From: Hyphococcus sp.
Lineage (GTDB): Bacteria; Pseudomonadota; Alphaproteobacteria; Caulobacterales; Parvularculaceae
DNA length: 64,000 nucleotides
Assembly (NCBI GenBank): GCA_021776375.1
Contig: JAJFGA010000043.1
Location: 1-64,000 of the forward strand
Direction: 5' to 3'
The notes under the pieces: model-generated
What the model saw: only the letters and a program-made list of their open reading frames with translations
Database searches by the model: none
Told to the model about the DNA's origin: nothing
Part shown: positions 20,996 to 29,953 of the stretch, one piece after another
Position numbering within the stretch: position 1 is the stretch's first letter
How the letters are laid out: each line of letters begins with the position of its first letter
Program-made: the position numbers and the translations under genes

Positions 20996-21700
20996 ATGAA
21001 AACTGGTCAGGTTGTGACTGCGGATGAATGGCTTAAGGCGCGTGTCGATTTGCTTCGCCTGGAAAAGGAACACTCGCGTGCTCGGGACGCGTTAGTTCGC
21101 AAGCGAATGGCGATGCCCTGGGTAGAGATTGAAAAGGAATATGTCTTTGATGATCCGTCCGGCTCTGTCAGCTTGAAAGAGCTATTCGACGGTAAAGACC
21201 AGCTGATCATCTATCATTTCATGTTCAATCCGGAATGGGAGGCAGGATGCAAATCCTGCTCTTTCATTGCCGATCACATTGATCCAGCCGCCGTTCATAT
21301 CGCTGAACGCGATGTCGCGCTTGCCATCGTTTCCAAGGCGCCGATCGACAAACTTCAATCGTTCAAACAGCGAATGGGTTGGCGCTTCAGTTGGGTCTCT
21401 TCAGCAAGTTCTGAATTCAATCGAGACTTTCATGTCTCTTTCACGGATGAAGAACTGAACGGCAAGGGGTATTATAATTTCCGCGAGCAGGGGTTTCCCA
21501 ACCGCGAAGCGCCGGGCATAAGCGTGTTCGCAAAAGGCGATGACGGTGTGATTTATCATACCTATTCAGCCTATGCGCGTGGGCTGGAAGATTATATTTG
21601 CGCCTATCGTCTTCTCGATATTGCGCCCAAGGGGCGCAATGAGGGCGATCTTTCTTACGGCATGGAGTGGCTGCGTCTGAAAGACGAGTATGATCTATAG
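20996..21700 (+). CDS. DUF899 family (thioredoxin-like) protein
   Basis: YHFMFNPEWEAGCKSCSFIADHID, FKQRMGWRFSWVSS. Confidence 0.88.
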   Translation: MKTGQVVTADEWLKARVDLLRLEKEHSRARDALVRKRMAMPWVEIEKEYVFDDPSGSVSLKELFDGKDQLIIYHFMFNPEWEAGCKSCSFIADHIDPAAVHIAERDVALAIVSKAPIDKLQSFKQRMGWRFSWVSSASSEFNRDFHVSFTDEELNGKGYYNFREQGFPNREAPGISVFAKGDDGVIYHTYSAYARGLEDYICAYRLLDIAPKGRNEGDLSYGMEWLRLKDEYDL

Positions 21701-21837
21701 GCGACATTTTCCACGGTATGTAGCCGTCTAATAAAATTTTTAGCCTGATGTTTGTGACCTTCCTCTTGTGGCGCATGCAATCTGAATATGCTTTGTGTTA
21801 AGCTACATTGCAGATGCAATTAGATTGGGAGGTCATG

Positions 21838-22851
21838 ACCATGAGAGCTTTGGCGTTAATTGGCTTGGCGGCAGGCGTTATTGCGTCCGCTGCGACGGCG
21901 CAGGAAACCGTCGATATTCGCGAATGGGAAGTGCCGTTTGAGAATTCACGTCCGCGCGACCCGTTTGCTGAAAGTGCGAACTCGGTCTGGTTTGTTGGTC
22001 AACGCACGGGATACCTTGCTAATCTACAGGCGGATACTGGCGAGATTTCAAAATTTGATCTCAAACAAGGCTCCGGGCCGCACAATCTGATTGTCGGGTC
22101 CGACGGCATAGTCTGGTATGCCGGAAACAAGCATGGGCTTATCGGCCGATATGACCCAGAAACGGATACGGTCGAAGAAATTCCGATGCCTCGTTCAGCC
22201 GCCCGCGATCCGCACACTCTGGTTTTTGATGCGGGTGAGGAAAATATCTGGTTCACAGTCCAGGGCGGCAACATGGTTGGTCGGCTGAACATTGCTTCGC
22301 GCAAGGTTGACCTTATTGCCTCCAAAACTGAACGGTCGCGGCCTTATGGCATTAAGATGGCCGGCGACGGTTCTGTTTGGGTGGTTCTGTTCGGAACCAA
22401 TAAACTTGCACATATTGACGCTGAGACGCTTGCGCTAACCGAAATTGATTTGCCCCGGAAAGAGGCGCGGCCACGGCGGCTAGAAATTAGCGAGGAGGGC
22501 GCCGTTTGGTATGTTGATTACGCCAAAGGCATGCTTGGTAGATATAATCCCGAAACGGATAAATTTAAGGAATGGCCAATGCCGCAAGGCGAGAGCGCAC
22601 GTCCCTATGGCACGGCGATGGATAGCAAGGGCCGGATCTGGATCGCGGCGAGCGGCGTCAAACCCAATATATTTATGGGATTTAACCCAAAAGACGAGAA
22701 ATTCTTTGCTTTGACGCCAGTGCCGTCCGGCGGCGGTACGATCCGGCATATGCATTATCATGAGCCTTCGGGTGCGGTATGGTTTGGAACCGACACGAAT
22801 TATGTGGGGCGCGCTATTATAGAGCCTGTTAAGGCGGAGAGCGAAGGGTGA
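21838..22851 (+). CDS. Exported beta-propeller protein, virginiamycin B lyase/streptogramin-lyase-like
   Basis: Signal peptide MRALALIGLAAGVIASAATAQ and repeated WYAGNKHGLIGRYDPET / VWYVDYAKGMLGRYNPETD blades. Start approximate. Confidence 0.8.
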   Translation, partial: TMRALALIGLAAGVIASAATAQETVDIREWEVPFENSRPRDPFAESANSVWFVGQRTGYLANLQADTGEISKFDLKQGSGPHNLIVGSDGIVWYAGNKHGLIGRYDPETDTVEEIPMPRSAARDPHTLVFDAGEENIWFTVQGGNMVGRLNIASRKVDLIASKTERSRPYGIKMAGDGSVWVVLFGTNKLAHIDAETLALTEIDLPRKEARPRRLEISEEGAVWYVDYAKGMLGRYNPETDKFKEWPMPQGESARPYGTAMDSKGRIWIAASGVKPNIFMGFNPKDEKFFALTPVPSGGGTIRHMHYHEPSGAVWFGTDTNYVGRAIIEPVKAESEG

Positions 22852-23366
22852 ATCGAAGCGTCGCTGCAATCGGTTTGGTATTGACCGCATTAGCTCCTTT
22901 ACCGCTTGCAGCTTATCCTGATGGCGCCCCTTGGGAATCAGCAGACCCGAAAGCCGCTCAAAACTGTGCGTCGTGTCATTATTCTGAAAACCCGGTCGAG
23001 ACTTCGGAAGATATTCTGGTCACCGGGCTGCCCAGTGTAATCGAACGTGGAAAAACCTATTCGCTCAATTTAGCGCTGGTTCACTCAAGCCACGCGTCCA
23101 TGGGTTTTTTGGTATCTGCAAGCCGCGGGACCTTCTCCGGAATTGAAGACGAGACTATTGAAGTTCTGGGCGGAATGGCGCGATCAACGGCGCCGAAAAG
23201 CGCGGCGGATGAGGTCGGTTATTGGATGTTGGAATGGGCGGCGCCATTTGGCCTAAATCCGGGCGAAGTGGTGTCACTCTATATCGCCATCAATGCAGCC
23301 AACGATGACATGTCGCCGTTCGGCGACGTGATTCACTACCGAACAATCGTAATGACAGTTAAATAA
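22848..23366 (+). CDS. Exported protein with single CXXCH haem motif and a beta-sandwich-like domain
   Basis: Signal peptide then NCASCHYSENP; GTG start overlapping upstream TGA. Confidence 0.65.
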   Translation: MNRSVAAIGLVLTALAPLPLAAYPDGAPWESADPKAAQNCASCHYSENPVETSEDILVTGLPSVIERGKTYSLNLALVHSSHASMGFLVSASRGTFSGIEDETIEVLGGMARSTAPKSAADEVGYWMLEWAAPFGLNPGEVVSLYIAINAANDDMSPFGDVIHYRTIVMTVK

Positions 23367-23375
23367 TGCAAGAGC

Positions 23376-24110
23376 TTATTGCCAGCGCTTCGACGTTTTC
23401 TGATCGACCTCATTCGCCGGTTTTTGTTCCGTACCCTGATAGCCGGTAACGCTGTCGCCGACAAAGGGGTTGCTCTGGCGCTCAGCCCCGAATGTTGATG
23501 TTGGCCCGTGCCCGGGGACGAACTGCATATCGGGCCCGAGCGGCCACAGCTTTTGAGTAATCGAATTGATCAGGCTCTGGTGGTCGCTCTGGGGAAAGTC
23601 GGTGCGCCCGATCGATCCGGCAAACAGGACGTCGCCGACAAAGGCGATTTTGACGCCTTGATGATAGATGACGACATGCCCCGGCGTATGGCCGGGCGTC
23701 GCGACGACGTCGAATTCGATACCGTCGAGGTCAAGCGTGTCGCCGTCTTTCAGCCATTTGTCAGGCGCACAATTCTCGCCCATGCCGGGATGGCCATATT
23801 GCGCCCATTGCGATGCGATTTCGTCGAGCCAGAAGGTGTCGGCCTTGTGCGGGCCGATGATCGGCGCGCCGGTTTTGCGTTTGAGATCCTCCGCGCCGCC
23901 AGCGTGATCGAGATGGCCATGGGTCAGCCAGATCTGCTCGATCGTTGCGCCAAACTCTTCAGCGGCCTTCAAAATTTTATCCGCCTCGCCGCCGGGATCG
24001 ACCACCACGGCTTTGCCGGACGGCGCCTTGATGATTGAGCAATTCTGTTGCAACGGCGTCACCGGGACGACGCGAATTTGAAATGGCGGTTGAGCTTGGC
24101 TTTCTGTCAT
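23376..24110 (-). CDS. MBL-fold metallo-hydrolase (glyoxalase II-like)
   Basis: LTHGHLDHAGG motif; TPGHTPGHV; FVPGHGPTS. Confidence 0.92.
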   Translation of the reverse strand: MTESQAQPPFQIRVVPVTPLQQNCSIIKAPSGKAVVVDPGGEADKILKAAEEFGATIEQIWLTHGHLDHAGGAEDLKRKTGAPIIGPHKADTFWLDEIASQWAQYGHPGMGENCAPDKWLKDGDTLDLDGIEFDVVATPGHTPGHVVIYHQGVKIAFVGDVLFAGSIGRTDFPQSDHQSLINSITQKLWPLGPDMQFVPGHGPTSTFGAERQSNPFVGDSVTGYQGTEQKPANEVDQKTSKRWQ

Positions 24111-24155
24111 AGGCTTTGGCTAACGCTCGTTCGCAAGGGCGTCAACCGAAGCCCG

Positions 24156-24593
24156 TCAGGCCCCGATATTAACGGCTCTCAGCGTGACGAGTGCGGTAGC
24201 ACACAAAGTGCGCTCATCCCCGCTCTCGCCATAGACATTCACTTGAATGACGCCAATTGTGCCGCCCGCTGAGACGACGGTAGCCTCCGCTGCGAGCGTC
24301 TCGCCTTGTGCCGGTTTTAGAAAATTGATTTTCAACTCTATCGTCATGCAAGACCGGCCGCCCGCAAGCACTGATGCGTAAGCTGCGCCCGCAGCATGGT
24401 CAGCAAGGCCCGTTACGACGCCAGCATGAACATAGCCGAGAAATTGCGTCAGCTCTTCTTTCGGCGCGACCTCAAGGGTCACTTTGCCCTCTTCAAAATC
24501 GCGGATCTTAAAGCCGGACGCGCCGGTGAAGCCCTTATCGGTGATTTTCTGAAATAGATCTTGGAGGTTTTGATTTGTCATAGGGGGAGGCAT
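24156..24593 (-). CDS. PaaI family hotdog thioesterase
   Basis: GYVHAGVVTGLADHAAGAAY; KINFLKPAQGE. Confidence 0.87.
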   Translation of the reverse strand: MPPPMTNQNLQDLFQKITDKGFTGASGFKIRDFEEGKVTLEVAPKEELTQFLGYVHAGVVTGLADHAAGAAYASVLAGGRSCMTIELKINFLKPAQGETLAAEATVVSAGGTIGVIQVNVYGESGDERTLCATALVTLRAVNIGA

Positions 24594-24688
24594 AAGGCTT
24601 TGCAGGCGACATGAAAATGACTTTTGGCAGTTCGCCTGCCAGTGTTATGTTTATTGCTTGATCAAAGTTCCGGAAGCTTGCTCGAACA

Positions 24689-25870
24689 GTGACCCTGAAA
24701 ATCTCAAATCGCGAAGCGCGCCGATTATGGCTGGACCGTCAAGGCTTGCTGGAGACGCCCACAGGTCAGCTCGACCAGCAGGGGCTTGCCGCGATCATCG
24801 AGCGGCTGGGCTTTGTGCAACTCGATACGATCCGGATCATCGCCCGCGCTCATGATCATATTTTGTGGTCGCGCAATCAGAATTACCGCGAACCGATGCT
24901 CGATCAGTTGATGCGGGACCGCATGGTGTTTGAGCATTTCACGCACGACGCCTCGGTGTTACCGATGAAATCTTATCCATACTGGCGGCGGCAGTTTGAG
25001 CGCATGCGCGCGCGCGTAGAGGACAGCAGATGGTATGAATTGATGCCGTCGAAACGTGAGCGCGAAAAGATTTTGAAACGGGTGGAAGAAGAGGGGCCCT
25101 TATCGACGCGCGATTTCGAGGCGAGGGCGAAACCGAAATCCAAACATGCCTGGGCGCGCCCGCCGCACAAGATTGCGCTTGATTTTTACTGGTATGCGGG
25201 CGTCCTTGCGACCTGCCACCGCAAGAATTTCATCAAGCATTATAATGTGAGCGAGAAAGTCATCCCCGGCGAACACCGGGACCGATCAATTACCGACGCC
25301 AAACAGCTCGACTGGCTTTGCTCAAACGGCCTTGAGCGGCTCGGCTTCGCAACCGAAGGCGACCTTCAGCGGTTCTGGGACGCCGCTGATCTAGGTGAAG
25401 TCAAAGGCTGGACAAAGAAGAACCGGAAGCGGCTCGTGGATGTCGAAATCGAAGGCGCGGATGGCGGGGCATACAAAGCGTTGGCGCCAGCCGATATTGA
25501 AGAACGGCTGAAGGCGTTGAGCCCTGCGACCAGCCGCCTACGTCTCCTCAACCCATTTGATCCGGTCATTCGCGACCGCCGCCGCCTCGAGCGGTTATTC
25601 GGTTTCGATTATCGCGTGGAAATGTTCACCCCCGCCGCAAAACGTCAGTATGGCTATTATGTCTACCCGATGCTGGAAGGCGAACGCTTTGTCGGCCGCA
25701 TCGAAGCCAAGGCCGACCGCAAGAAGGGAACGCTTTCCATCGACAATATCTGGTGGGAGAAGGGTGTGAAGGCAACCAACGCGCGCCGGCGTAAACTCGA
25801 GGCGGAACTGGAGCGCATCGGCCGGTTTGTTGGGGCGAAGGATGTGGATTGGAAGTGTAAGGCGGTTTAA
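24689..25870 (+). CDS. YcaQ-like winged-helix protein
   Basis: LGFVQLDTIRIIARAHDHILWSRNQNY, RLLNPFDPVIRDRRRLERLFGFDYRVEMFTP. Confidence 0.88.
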   Translation: MTLKISNREARRLWLDRQGLLETPTGQLDQQGLAAIIERLGFVQLDTIRIIARAHDHILWSRNQNYREPMLDQLMRDRMVFEHFTHDASVLPMKSYPYWRRQFERMRARVEDSRWYELMPSKREREKILKRVEEEGPLSTRDFEARAKPKSKHAWARPPHKIALDFYWYAGVLATCHRKNFIKHYNVSEKVIPGEHRDRSITDAKQLDWLCSNGLERLGFATEGDLQRFWDAADLGEVKGWTKKNRKRLVDVEIEGADGGAYKALAPADIEERLKALSPATSRLRLLNPFDPVIRDRRRLERLFGFDYRVEMFTPAAKRQYGYYVYPMLEGERFVGRIEAKADRKKGTLSIDNIWWEKGVKATNARRRKLEAELERIGRFVGAKDVDWKCKAV

Positions 25871-25905
25871 GTCGGCTTATTTCGCGCCTGTTTTGCTGTC
25901 CAAAG

Positions 25906-26045
25906 CCCCCCCTTCGACCGCTTCGCGGCCGTCAAAAGTATACTTTTGACTCCCCGCAAGCGGGGGAAGAAGAAACAAGCTGCAAACTCAGAGTTATTCC
26001 TCCCCCGTTCTACGGGGGATGTGTCGCCAAAGGCGACGGAGGGGG
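25906..26045. repeat. Palindromic intergenic repeat element of nested inverted repeats
   Basis: Outer CCCCC...GGGGG arms, GTCAAAAGTATACTTTTGAC perfect palindrome at 25931-25950, CCCCGCAAGCGGGG and CCCCCGTTCTACGGGGG stem-loops. Confidence 0.75.
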
Positions 26046-27215
26046 TTAAGCCGCCTTTAAACCTTCAACAAACCTTCTGAAAATATAAAAACTATCCTCC
26101 GGCCCGGGTGAAGCTTCCGGGTGGTGCTGCACGGAAATCGCGGGTGCGTCTTTCAGCGCCAGGCCGGAATTTGAGCCGTCAAAGAGCGAGACATGGGTCT
26201 CGACAACATTGTCGGGCAGGCTACCGCTATCGACGGTAAAGCCGTGGTTCATAGAGACGATCTCGACCTTGCCGGTGGCGAGGTCTTTGACCGGATGATT
26301 GGCGCCGTGATGGCCCTGTGCCATCTTTATTGTCTTGGCGCCGGCGGCGAGCGCTAAAATCTGGTGACCAAGACAGATGCCGAGGATCGGCACTTTGTTT
26401 TCTATCAGCTTACGGATGACGGGCGCTGCATATTGCGCGGTCGCCGCCGGGTCGCCCGGCCCGTTGGAAAGGACAACGCCGTCGGGTTTGTCTTGCATGA
26501 TATCGTCATAGCTCGCCGTCGCCGTCACAACTTTAACGCGGCAGCCTTCGCTGGCGAGGCGGCGTAAAATATTTCGTTTGACGCCGTAATCGATGACGAC
26601 AATTTTCGGGCCGGGGCCTTCTTGCACACCATATCCGTCCGGCCATATCCAGCCGGTCTCGCTATAGCTGTAGGATTGCGGCGTCGTCACCTCTTTGGCG
26701 AGGTCGCGCCCATCGAGACCGGGCCAGGCTTTGGCGCGCGCGGCCAACGCCTCGACATCGAAGACGCCCGCCGGGTTATGGGCGATCACGCCCTGGGGCA
26801 TGCCTTGCTCGCGAATCAAGGCGGTGAGGGCGCGTGTGTCGATGCCGGCGATAGCGATAATGCCGCGACGGCGCAGCCATGCGCCAAGGTCGAGTTGCGC
26901 ACGGTAGCTCGACGGGCTGGTGACGCTGGCGCGAAAGACGGCGCCGCGCGCTGCGGTTGCGGCAGCGGGCGATGCATTTTCAACGTCATCTGGGTTGACG
27001 CCGACATTGCCAATATGCGGGAAGGTGAAGGTGATGATCTGGGCCGCATAAGACGGGTCGGTCAAAATTTCCTGATAACCGGTCATTGCGGTATTGAAAC
27101 AAACCTCGCCGACAGCCTCGCCAACGGCCCCCAGCCCTTCGCCGTAAAGCGCTGTTCCGTCAGCCAAAATCAGTGCGGCGGTGGGGTTTGGCAGGGGTGC
27201 TTGACTAATTTTCAC
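26046..27215 (-). CDS. carA: Carbamoyl-phosphate synthase small subunit
   Basis: MTGYQEILTDPSYAAQIITFTFPHIGNVG; ILGICLGHQ; VQHHPEASPGPED. Confidence 0.97.
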   Translation of the reverse strand: MKISQAPLPNPTAALILADGTALYGEGLGAVGEAVGEVCFNTAMTGYQEILTDPSYAAQIITFTFPHIGNVGVNPDDVENASPAAATAARGAVFRASVTSPSSYRAQLDLGAWLRRRGIIAIAGIDTRALTALIREQGMPQGVIAHNPAGVFDVEALAARAKAWPGLDGRDLAKEVTTPQSYSYSETGWIWPDGYGVQEGPGPKIVVIDYGVKRNILRRLASEGCRVKVVTATASYDDIMQDKPDGVVLSNGPGDPAATAQYAAPVIRKLIENKVPILGICLGHQILALAAGAKTIKMAQGHHGANHPVKDLATGKVEIVSMNHGFTVDSGSLPDNVVETHVSLFDGSNSGLALKDAPAISVQHHPEASPGPEDSFYIFRRFVEGLKAA

Positions 27216-27441
27216 GAAGGCATATCTCTTTTTAGTTCTGGCGCCATATGCCAGCAGCGCGGCGGGACTGGCGATTGCGGTTTTAGCCGGCGCAAATTGG
27301 CGCGAAGCTATGCGAGCGCGCCGTTTGGGTCAACAACACACGAGACGGAATTTACCCAACCAAAACAATCTTATAGATTTAAACTCCTGCTGGTGGCGCA
27401 AGTTTTGAATTGCGCGCGCAAAAGCTTTTGGAGAATTACCG

Positions 27442-27900
27442 ATGCTCAGAGAGCAAATCGACACCGCCCTTAAAACGGCCATGAAAGCCAGAGACGACAA
27501 GCTTCGCGTGGCGACGCTGCGGCTCATCAATGCGGCGATTAAAGACCGCGACATTGCTGCGCGCGGAGAAGACCGCTGCAACGGCGCGACGCAGGAAGAA
27601 ATTCTCTCGATCCTCGCCAAGATGGTGAAGCAGCGCGAGGAAAGCGCGGCCGCCTTTGAAAAGGGGTGCCGCCCCGAGCTTGCCGAACAGGAGCGCAACG
27701 AAATTGTTGTAGTGCGCGAGTTTTTGCCGCGTCAGTTATCCGACGACGAGATCAAAACTGCAGTTGCGGGGGTGATCAAGGAATTTGAAGCGGCGAGCCT
27801 TAAGGATATGGGCAAATGCATGGCCGCACTGAAAGAGCGCCATACCGGTGAAATGGATTTCGGCCGCGCCGGGAAGCTGGTGAAGGAAGCACTGCAATAG
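27442..27900 (+). CDS. GatB/YqeY domain protein
   Basis: RDDKLRVATLRLINAAIKDRDIAAR; EFLPRQLSDDEI. Confidence 0.93.
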   Translation: MLREQIDTALKTAMKARDDKLRVATLRLINAAIKDRDIAARGEDRCNGATQEEILSILAKMVKQREESAAAFEKGCRPELAEQERNEIVVVREFLPRQLSDDEIKTAVAGVIKEFEAASLKDMGKCMAALKERHTGEMDFGRAGKLVKEALQ

Positions 27901-27979
27901 GCTTTCTTCAGCACACGAGCAATTTTATCTAACTGGCTACAGTCGAAATTCGGTCGCGATAGCGCCGGCTTCCGGGAAT
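27866..27979. repeat. 114-bp direct repeat, copy A (yqeY 3' end + LytTR-1 3' end)
   Basis: 110/114 identical by eye to 29840-29953. Confidence 0.95.
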
Positions 27980-28804
27980 AACCGAACCGTCGGCGAGGCT
28001 GATATCGACGCCGCCATCGCCAGTCGGTTTGATCCCGACAATATGATTGCGATTGACCAGATGCGAGCGGTGCACCCGAATATGCTCCTCGCCTGACTGC
28101 GCCAGTAAATTTTCGAGCGCGGTCATGGTCATGCGGGCGAGGAATGATTTGTCATGGGTGCGCACATCGACATAATTGCCGGCCGCTTGCGCTGTGATAA
28201 TTTCGGGAGCGCTGACAATGAAAGACACGCCGCCAGATTTTAACGTGATACGATGCGTGATGCGCGCCTGGCCGACGGCCGCTGCCGCCTCAAGCCGGCG
28301 TTGTTCCATGGCGCGAAAAGCAACGAACGTAAACATTAACACCGCATAGGTGAGGCCGTCCTTTTGCATTTCATATATGATGTGATGCGGCGCCAATAAA
28401 TTAACGTCGTAACTTCGCCCGACAAGCGGCGGAAACAGGATGAGGCGTAATGCATACATTATGTTCACGTGAAGCAAGGTGAACAGAGCGAACGCGCCGG
28501 CATGGATCGGTGCTGACCAGCGCCAGGCGAGCATCGATATTGGCGCCCGGTTGAGGGCAAGGGGAAACAATATCGACAGCGCGAATATAGTGGCATGGGA
28601 CGAGATTTCGAGCGTCCAGGTGTGACGCCACGAGATTTGAAGCCCAGCCTGGGCGATTTCGGTTCGCTGTGTTGCGATCTGCATGGTCACTGAGGCGGCG
28701 ATCATCAGGGCGATGAAGGCAAGTGCGCGCCGATCAGCGCGCCGGTCAGCGGCATGTTCTGGATTTGGGACGCGCCCTTGTTGCTCCACACCGCGGTTCA
28801 ACAC
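27929..28804 (-). CDS. Membrane LytTR DNA-binding domain protein (paralog 1)
   Basis: TM N-terminus, C-terminal LytTR: AAGNYVDVRTHDKSFLARMTMTALENLL...IRVHRSHLVNRNHIVGI...GSRRYRDRI. Confidence 0.88.
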   Translation of the reverse strand: MLNRGVEQQGRVPNPEHAADRRADRRALAFIALMIAASVTMQIATQRTEIAQAGLQISWRHTWTLEISSHATIFALSILFPLALNRAPISMLAWRWSAPIHAGAFALFTLLHVNIMYALRLILFPPLVGRSYDVNLLAPHHIIYEMQKDGLTYAVLMFTFVAFRAMEQRRLEAAAAVGQARITHRITLKSGGVSFIVSAPEIITAQAAGNYVDVRTHDKSFLARMTMTALENLLAQSGEEHIRVHRSHLVNRNHIVGIKPTGDGGVDISLADGSVIPGSRRYRDRISTVAS

Positions 28805-28971
28805 TTACATCCCCCGTTTTTCGTCCCTGATGGCCGCATTTCGTCACCGGTAATCATGGTCGTCCCCCGTTTCTGCATCCTGACCCATTCGTGATGACGC
28901 CGCCGCCAGTCCGCAACATAAAGCCCTTGTGGCTGGATTTATTCAATATCTCAACGCATAGGAAACTAAAA

Positions 28972-29637
28972 ATGCGGATTGCAAAAACTACTCAAGGCGT
29001 TATCGGCGCTGGCGTGCTCTTATCAGTGCTTTGCTCTATGCCGGCCCTCGCCATCGAAGGACCCGCAGTTATCGTTGGCGCTGAGGGCAAGGTCTTTGAC
29101 GGGCTTTATGGCGGCGTAGATTTCAGTCGACAAAACGTCATCGCCGGCTCGCTTGTGGGCGGGGTCGATATTCTTCAGGAAGACAACAAATTCGTCGCGT
29201 CATTTCTCGGCGGGTATCGGAAACAATTCGGCTCAATCGTGATTGGCGTCGAGGGGGGGTACGGTCGATATGACGGCGACTTGCAGTTTTCCGATCCGTC
29301 GCAGCAACTTGCTATCGCCTATGACAGTAACAGCCAGACCCATTATGGCGCCATCTTAGGCTATACGTTTGGGGCAGAACAAGATGCGCTCGCCTTCGGT
29401 TATGTTTCCGAAGTCAGCCGAAAATTCGATGTCGCAATTGTGAGCGCCGGTCAGTCTTTCGTCCAGCGTGATCGGCAGGGAATTTTGCGTTTCGGCGCCG
29501 GGTTGGAAAAGCGCATTTCAGGACCGCTCCACGGTCGGTTGACTGCGGGCGCTTCGCGAGCTGACTTTGATCAAGTGACGAATATTGACCCAGGTGTTGA
29601 GTTCGAAATCGGCGCTGCATTCATTTTTCAATTTTAA
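28972..29637 (+). CDS. Predicted outer-membrane beta-barrel protein
   Basis: Signal peptide (start at ATG 28972), GVEGGYGRYDGDLQF, terminal aromatic FIFQF. Confidence 0.65.
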   Translation: MRIAKTTQGVIGAGVLLSVLCSMPALAIEGPAVIVGAEGKVFDGLYGGVDFSRQNVIAGSLVGGVDILQEDNKFVASFLGGYRKQFGSIVIGVEGGYGRYDGDLQFSDPSQQLAIAYDSNSQTHYGAILGYTFGAEQDALAFGYVSEVSRKFDVAIVSAGQSFVQRDRQGILRFGAGLEKRISGPLHGRLTAGASRADFDQVTNIDPGVEFEIGAAFIFQF

Positions 29638-29839
29638 GGGGTGACTGCGAGCTTGCAACGAGGCCCTTGGTGGCGTCAAAGCGGAATTCATCAATGACCC
29701 TCGCCGATAGCTTTTCCACCCAAGTATAACCGGACGTGCGCCGCCGCTACGATCTCGATTGGCGTCACCGTTCGCTTCGCCACAGACAAGGCAACCTCAA
29801 ATAGCGGTTTTCAGCATCCAATCTTTGGCAATACTTGCT

Positions 29840-29875
29840 GCGCCGGGAAGCTGGTGAAGGAAGCGCTTCAATAGG
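29840..29875 (+). pseudogene. Duplicated 3'-terminal fragment of yqeY (AGKLVKEALQ*)
   Basis: Frame gcc ggg aag ctg gtg aag gaa gcg ctt caa tag matches the end of 27442-27900; no body of the gene upstream. Confidence 0.8.
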
Positions 29876-29953
29876 CTTTCTTCCGCACACGAGCAATTTT
29901 ATCTAACTGGCTTCAGTCGAAATTCGGTCGCGATAGCGCCGGCTTCCGGGAAT
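29840..29953. repeat. 114-bp direct repeat, copy B
   Basis: See copy A at 27866-27979; offset 1974 bp. Confidence 0.95.

Noticed and set aside
26622-27473. 283-aa plus-strand ORF antisense to carA
   Set aside because: Shadow ORF; overlaps the start of yqeY and carA coding sequence.
29640-29839. Non-coding stretch before the yqeY fragment considered as a transposase remnant
   Set aside because: No frame gives a convincing transposase motif; cannot be supported by eye.
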